Of a stretch of 64,000 nucleotides of DNA, positions 60,690 through 64,000 are shown one piece after another (positions within the stretch are counted from its first letter, which is position 1; every line of letters starts with the position of its first letter). The stretch comes from Clostridiales bacterium. Its GTDB lineage: Bacteria > Bacillota > Clostridia > Peptostreptococcales > Anaerovoracaceae. The position numbers were made by a program, and so were the translations under genes. The notes under the pieces are model-generated. The model saw nothing but the letters and a program-made list of their open reading frames with translations, made no database searches and was not told the DNA's origin. Where the stretch lies: contig JABZIP010000004.1 of the NCBI GenBank assembly GCA_015258265.1, forward strand, positions 41,206 to 105,205. Reading direction: 5' to 3'.

Positions 60690-61327
60690 AAAAATTTACA
60701 AAGAAGCAGATAACGCAAATTTTGGACAGACTGGAAATGCTTTATCCCGATGCGGAATGTGCGCTTGACCATAAAAATCACTTCGAACTTCTTGTTGCGG
60801 TTATGTTGTCGGCGCAAACGACAGATAAAAGTGTAAATCTGATTACTCCGGCGCTCTTTGAGCGTTATTATAACGCCAAAGAGTTAGCCATAGCAAACCT
60901 GGAAGATGTTGAGCAGTTGATTAAGAGAATTGGACTTTACAAAACCAAAGCAAACAATATCGTAAATATGGCAAAGATATTAGAAGAGGAGCATCATGGA
61001 GAGGTACCGAATACATATGATGAACTTATCAAACTTCCGGGTGTAGGCAGAAAAACTGCAAATGTAGTGCTGTCGGTCGGATTTTCTGAGCCGCGCATAG
61101 CGGTGGATACTCATGTATTTCGGGTATCGAACAGGATCGGACTTGCTGATGCCAAGGATGTACTTGCAACGGAAAAAGAGTTGATGCTGAATATACCGAA
61201 AGAGCGTTGGTCGCAAACGCATCACAGCCTCATTTTTCACGGGAGGAACCTTTGTAAAGCCAGAAACCCTGAGTGCGAGAGATGTACGATTACAGAGTTT
61301 TGCAGATATTACAGTAAATTAAAATAG
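60686..61327 (+). CDS. nth: Endonuclease III
   Basis: A DNA glycosylase/AP lyase that removes oxidised pyrimidines. It has 213 residues. The helix-hairpin-helix LPGVGRKTANVV carries the catalytic Lys, VDTHVFRVSNR the catalytic Asp, and the 4Fe-4S cluster has four Cys with C-x6-C-x2-C-x5-C spacing near the C-terminus. It starts at GTG 60686 overlapping the SDR stop. Its cluster would depend on Fe-S assembly proteins like those at 41-43 kb. Confidence 0.96.
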   Translation: MKKFTKKQITQILDRLEMLYPDAECALDHKNHFELLVAVMLSAQTTDKSVNLITPALFERYYNAKELAIANLEDVEQLIKRIGLYKTKANNIVNMAKILEEEHHGEVPNTYDELIKLPGVGRKTANVVLSVGFSEPRIAVDTHVFRVSNRIGLADAKDVLATEKELMLNIPKERWSQTHHSLIFHGRNLCKARNPECERCTITEFCRYYSKLK

Positions 61328-61338
61328 AGGGACAAGCA

Positions 61339-62424
61339 ATGAATGATGAAAAAACGAAATACGCTAAAAATGGTAAATTACCTATCGTAATAGCCCTTGT
61401 AATAGTCTTGGGACTTGTGGGTTTTCGTATGGTTAGTTTGTTTACGCCGGACGACAAAGTGGAGGAAGAACCGATAAGCGTTGAGGTTACCAAAGCGGAG
61501 ATGATAGATATTATAACTTCGGCGCCGATAGCGGCACGTGTAAAACCTATAGAGGAAGTTAATGTGCTTCCTTTGATGCAAGGCAAGGTTACAGGAGTAT
61601 ATGCAAATGTAGGCGATAAAGTGGCAGCAGGAGAGATTTTATTCAGTATAGATGCTAGCCAGCTTGAGAGTAAAATAAATCAGGCACAGGAAGCGGAAAG
61701 GGTAGCGGCTGATACATTTGACAGAATGAAAACGCTTTATTCGGAAGGAGCTGTTGCTTATCAGGACTACGAGCAGGCAAAGCTCAACTATGTAAATGCG
61801 CAGCAAAGCTACATACAAGCGGCATCTGCGTATGAGGATTGCAATGTAAAATCACCTATCAGCGGATATATAACTGCGAACAATTTAAATGTCGGAACAT
61901 TACCGCCACAAACTCAGCCGTCCATGATAGTGGCAGATGTGAGCTCACTTGTTGTTGAGGCGGAGATATCGGAAAGCGTGGTTGCTGTCATAAACGAGGG
62001 AGATTCGGTAGAGGTATATGTGGATTCGGTTTCCAAAGAGCCTATAAGCGGAGTGATTAAATCAATCTCGCCGGCTCCAACAGCAGGGAAAATGACATAT
62101 CCTATCAAAGTTGCATTACCGAAGACGGAAAAAGTGAAAGCGGGAATGTTTGCCAAAATTCAAATCGTAAATTCAGGAAAGCAGGATGTGCTTTGCGTAC
62201 CTTCCGATAGCGTAATGATTAAGGACGGCGAAAAGACGCTTGCGATTTTAAAAAAAGATAAGCCGAAATTCGTGAAAGTAACCACAGGACTTGATAATGG
62301 AAAATATGTAGAGATAATAGACGGTATAACGGAGGGAACATTGGTTATTACTAAGGGGCAGCAATATGTAAAAGAGGGTGAAGCTGTGAAGCTGATTAAG
62401 AAAGAAGCGACAAAAGATGAGTGA
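61339..62424 (+). CDS. RND efflux periplasmic-adaptor type protein (membrane fusion protein)
   Basis: A 361-residue AcrA/MacA-like adaptor. One uncleaved N-terminal membrane helix (about 13-34) anchors it. The lipoyl domain appears split (VLPLMQGKVTGVYANVGDKV before and SPISGYITANNLNVGTLP after) around a coiled-coil hairpin (about 105-155). A beta-barrel follows (about 195-280, VVEAEISESVVA). GAGGGACA precedes the start. It overlaps the RND pump gene by 8 bases. No outer-membrane partner is seen, as expected for a single-membrane cell. Confidence 0.92.
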   Translation: MNDEKTKYAKNGKLPIVIALVIVLGLVGFRMVSLFTPDDKVEEEPISVEVTKAEMIDIITSAPIAARVKPIEEVNVLPLMQGKVTGVYANVGDKVAAGEILFSIDASQLESKINQAQEAERVAADTFDRMKTLYSEGAVAYQDYEQAKLNYVNAQQSYIQAASAYEDCNVKSPISGYITANNLNVGTLPPQTQPSMIVADVSSLVVEAEISESVVAVINEGDSVEVYVDSVSKEPISGVIKSISPAPTAGKMTYPIKVALPKTEKVKAGMFAKIQIVNSGKQDVLCVPSDSVMIKDGEKTLAILKKDKPKFVKVTTGLDNGKYVEIIDGITEGTLVITKGQQYVKEGEAVKLIKKEATKDE

Positions 62425-64000
62425 TATTCCTAAAATTTGTATCAAAAGACCTGTTGCGACCACTATGCTTATTTTGATGGTTGTAGTTGTAGGAATTTCA
62501 TCGCTCATAAGGATAAATATGGATTTGTTTCCGGATATAGAGTATCCGGCGGCACTCGTGCTTACACGGTATGATAATGCATCTCCAAGTGAGGTGGAAA
62601 AACTGGTAACCGTACCGATAGAAGAGGCACTTGCAACGGTTCCGGGAATGGATGAAATGGGATCTATGAGCATGTTCGGATACTCAATTGTATTTCAAAA
62701 ATTTCATATGAATACGGATTCCAATTTCAATACACTTGCGATGCGCGAGAAAATATCGCTAATAGAAAAGGCTTTACCGGAAAAAGCTGAAAAGCCTATG
62801 GTTATGAAACTTGATTTAAAAGCGATTCCTATAATGCAGGTATATGTTTCGGGGGATATACCGCTTGAAGAATTAAACAACCTTGTTGAAGACGGAATAG
62901 AGGGATATTTCAAGCGTGCAGACGGCGTAGCATCAATAGATGTAATGGGCGGTGAAAAAAGTGAGATTTGTGTAAAAATTACTCAGGAAAGATTGCAAGG
63001 TTATGGAATCACATTGCAACAACTTGCGCAGATTTTGATGTCCGAAAATTTAAATTTACCCGGAGGGAATATTAAGCACGGAAATACAGAAATGGTAGTG
63101 CGTGCTATGGGAGAATTCAAAGAAATAGATGACATAAGAAATATTCCTGTAAACTTGCTGGACGGCAGTATCGTTAGATTAGGAGATATAGCAAGCGTTG
63201 AAAAAACCAAAAAAGAAAAGAAATCCGCAAGCTATTTGAATTCAAATCCTGCGATAGGAATAATGATTACAAAAGAATCGGATGCAAATACGGTGCAAAC
63301 TTCAAATTCTGTAAAAAAACAGATTAAGATTTTACAGGAAAAGTATCCATATTTGACATTTGAAATAGGCTACAATCAGGCTGATTTCATTGAAAATTCA
63401 ATAAAAAGCGTAGCAAATTCGGCTATTGTCGGCGGACTTTTAGCAGTGATTGTCGTGTTCTTATTTTTGCAAAATATAAGGTCGACATTGGTAATTGCGA
63501 TGAGCATACCGGTGTCATTACTGGCGACTTTTGCGATGATGAAGTATCGCGGAATGACACTTAATTTAATCACACTATGCAGTTTGACTATTGCGGTAGG
63601 CATGCTGGTGGATAATGCGATAGTCGTCCTTGAGAATATTTTTCGGCTGCGGCAAGACGAGAACAGTGCGCAAATTGCGGCTGAAAAAGGAAGCAAGGAG
63701 ATATTTTTCGCTGTCCTTTCTTCGACATTGACAACGGTAGTGGTGTTTTTACCGATTGCGCTTTCAGACGGACTTACGGGGCTAATGTTTTCCGATTTTT
63801 GTTTTACGATTATCATTGCCCTTATGACATCATTGGTTGTGGCCATGACAGCTACACCTATGTTTTGTTCATTACTTCTGAAAAAAGGAATCTCATCAAA
63901 GTATATTAGAATAGGAACAAAACATTATAGATACAAGTATTTGCCGAAGTTTACAAGCGGTATTGAAAGGTTAAAGGAATTTTATGCGCAATTTATGAAA
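62417..64000 (+). CDS. RND efflux pump permease, 3' end cut by window
   Basis: The first 528 codons of an AcrB-like (HAE1/HAE2) proton-driven exporter. The start IKRPVATTMLILMVVVVG is the first membrane helix. A large extracytoplasmic part (about 35-320) follows, then helices 2-6 with the transport motif GMLVDNAIVVLENI. The doubled Asp of AcrB (DD) is here Asp-Asn, a form seen in other Gram-positive RND pumps. ATG 62417 lies inside the adaptor gene's end. The gene is open at the right edge; a full member has about 1000 residues. The substrate is unknown. Confidence 0.93.
   Translation, partial: MSDIPKICIKRPVATTMLILMVVVVGISSLIRINMDLFPDIEYPAALVLTRYDNASPSEVEKLVTVPIEEALATVPGMDEMGSMSMFGYSIVFQKFHMNTDSNFNTLAMREKISLIEKALPEKAEKPMVMKLDLKAIPIMQVYVSGDIPLEELNNLVEDGIEGYFKRADGVASIDVMGGEKSEICVKITQERLQGYGITLQQLAQILMSENLNLPGGNIKHGNTEMVVRAMGEFKEIDDIRNIPVNLLDGSIVRLGDIASVEKTKKEKKSASYLNSNPAIGIMITKESDANTVQTSNSVKKQIKILQEKYPYLTFEIGYNQADFIENSIKSVANSAIVGGLLAVIVVFLFLQNIRSTLVIAMSIPVSLLATFAMMKYRGMTLNLITLCSLTIAVGMLVDNAIVVLENIFRLRQDENSAQIAAEKGSKEIFFAVLSSTLTTVVVFLPIALSDGLTGLMFSDFCFTIIIALMTSLVVAMTATPMFCSLLLKKGISSKYIRIGTKHYRYKYLPKFTSGIERLKEFYAQFMK

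Overview
The window reads as a chromosomal segment of a low-GC Gram-positive bacterium (Bacillota), most probably of the class Clostridia. Supporting signs are CodY with HslVU, a PrpC/PrkC phosphatase-kinase pair with PASTA repeats, YitT and SpoVB-type membrane proteins, an RF2 gene with its frameshift site, many TG-extended -10 promoters with strong AGGAGG ribosome sites, and gene orders shared with Bacillus subtilis. The species cannot be named from the sequence. No prophage, insertion sequence or CRISPR array was seen, and nearly all DNA is coding.

Layout. 1-1.2 kb: the end of a membrane diguanylate cyclase. 1.2-8.7 kb: a CBS/CorC membrane protein, secA, prfB and tex. 8.7-11 kb: a convergent glycosyltransferase, a DUF1877 gene and a decayed GNAT acetyltransferase. 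11-20.8 kb: a long housekeeping run (queH, priA, def, fmt, rsmB, prpC, prkC, rsgA, rpe) covering queuosine synthesis, replication restart, translation initiation and maturation, cell-wall signalling and ribosome assembly. 20.8-21.3 kb: a single P-loop gene with its own promoter and terminator.

21.4-29.6 kb: accessory genes on one strand: an orphan adenine methyltransferase, YitT, a lipoprotein, a pyridoxal kinase, a CPBP protease, an ABC transporter pair and an AraC regulator with two DNA-binding domains. 29.7-33.4 kb, minus strand: rpsT and a class A penicillin-binding protein with a Pro/Ser/Thr tail. 33.6-38.8 kb: comEC, a GH114-like exported protein, holA and a DUF1275 protein. 38.8-40.9 kb: NfeD, an SPFH protein, a resolvase-like protein and a DUF896 protein. 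41-43 kb: an Fe-S assembly pair (cysteine desulfurase, IscU-type scaffold) with a SemiSWEET gene. 43-47.5 kb: a radical SAM protein, a rifampin-phosphotransferase-like enzyme with a foreign-looking AT-rich centre, and a MATE exporter.

47.5-54.5 kb: topA, hslV, hslU, codY, hflX and a YigZ-family gene. 54.5-56.1 kb: sixteen tRNA genes, all with encoded CCA. 56.2-64 kb: thymidine kinase, a YtqA-type radical SAM protein on the minus strand, an ICMT-like methyltransferase, a SpoVB-type flippase, an SDR, nth, and an RND efflux adaptor plus pump; the pump runs off the right edge.

No wholly new system could be proven. The stretches most worth a second look are the 43-47.5 kb phosphotransferase/efflux cassette, the resolvase-like gene lacking two active-site arginines, the tandem AraC regulator, the orphan methyltransferase, and the palindrome inside the topA promoter.
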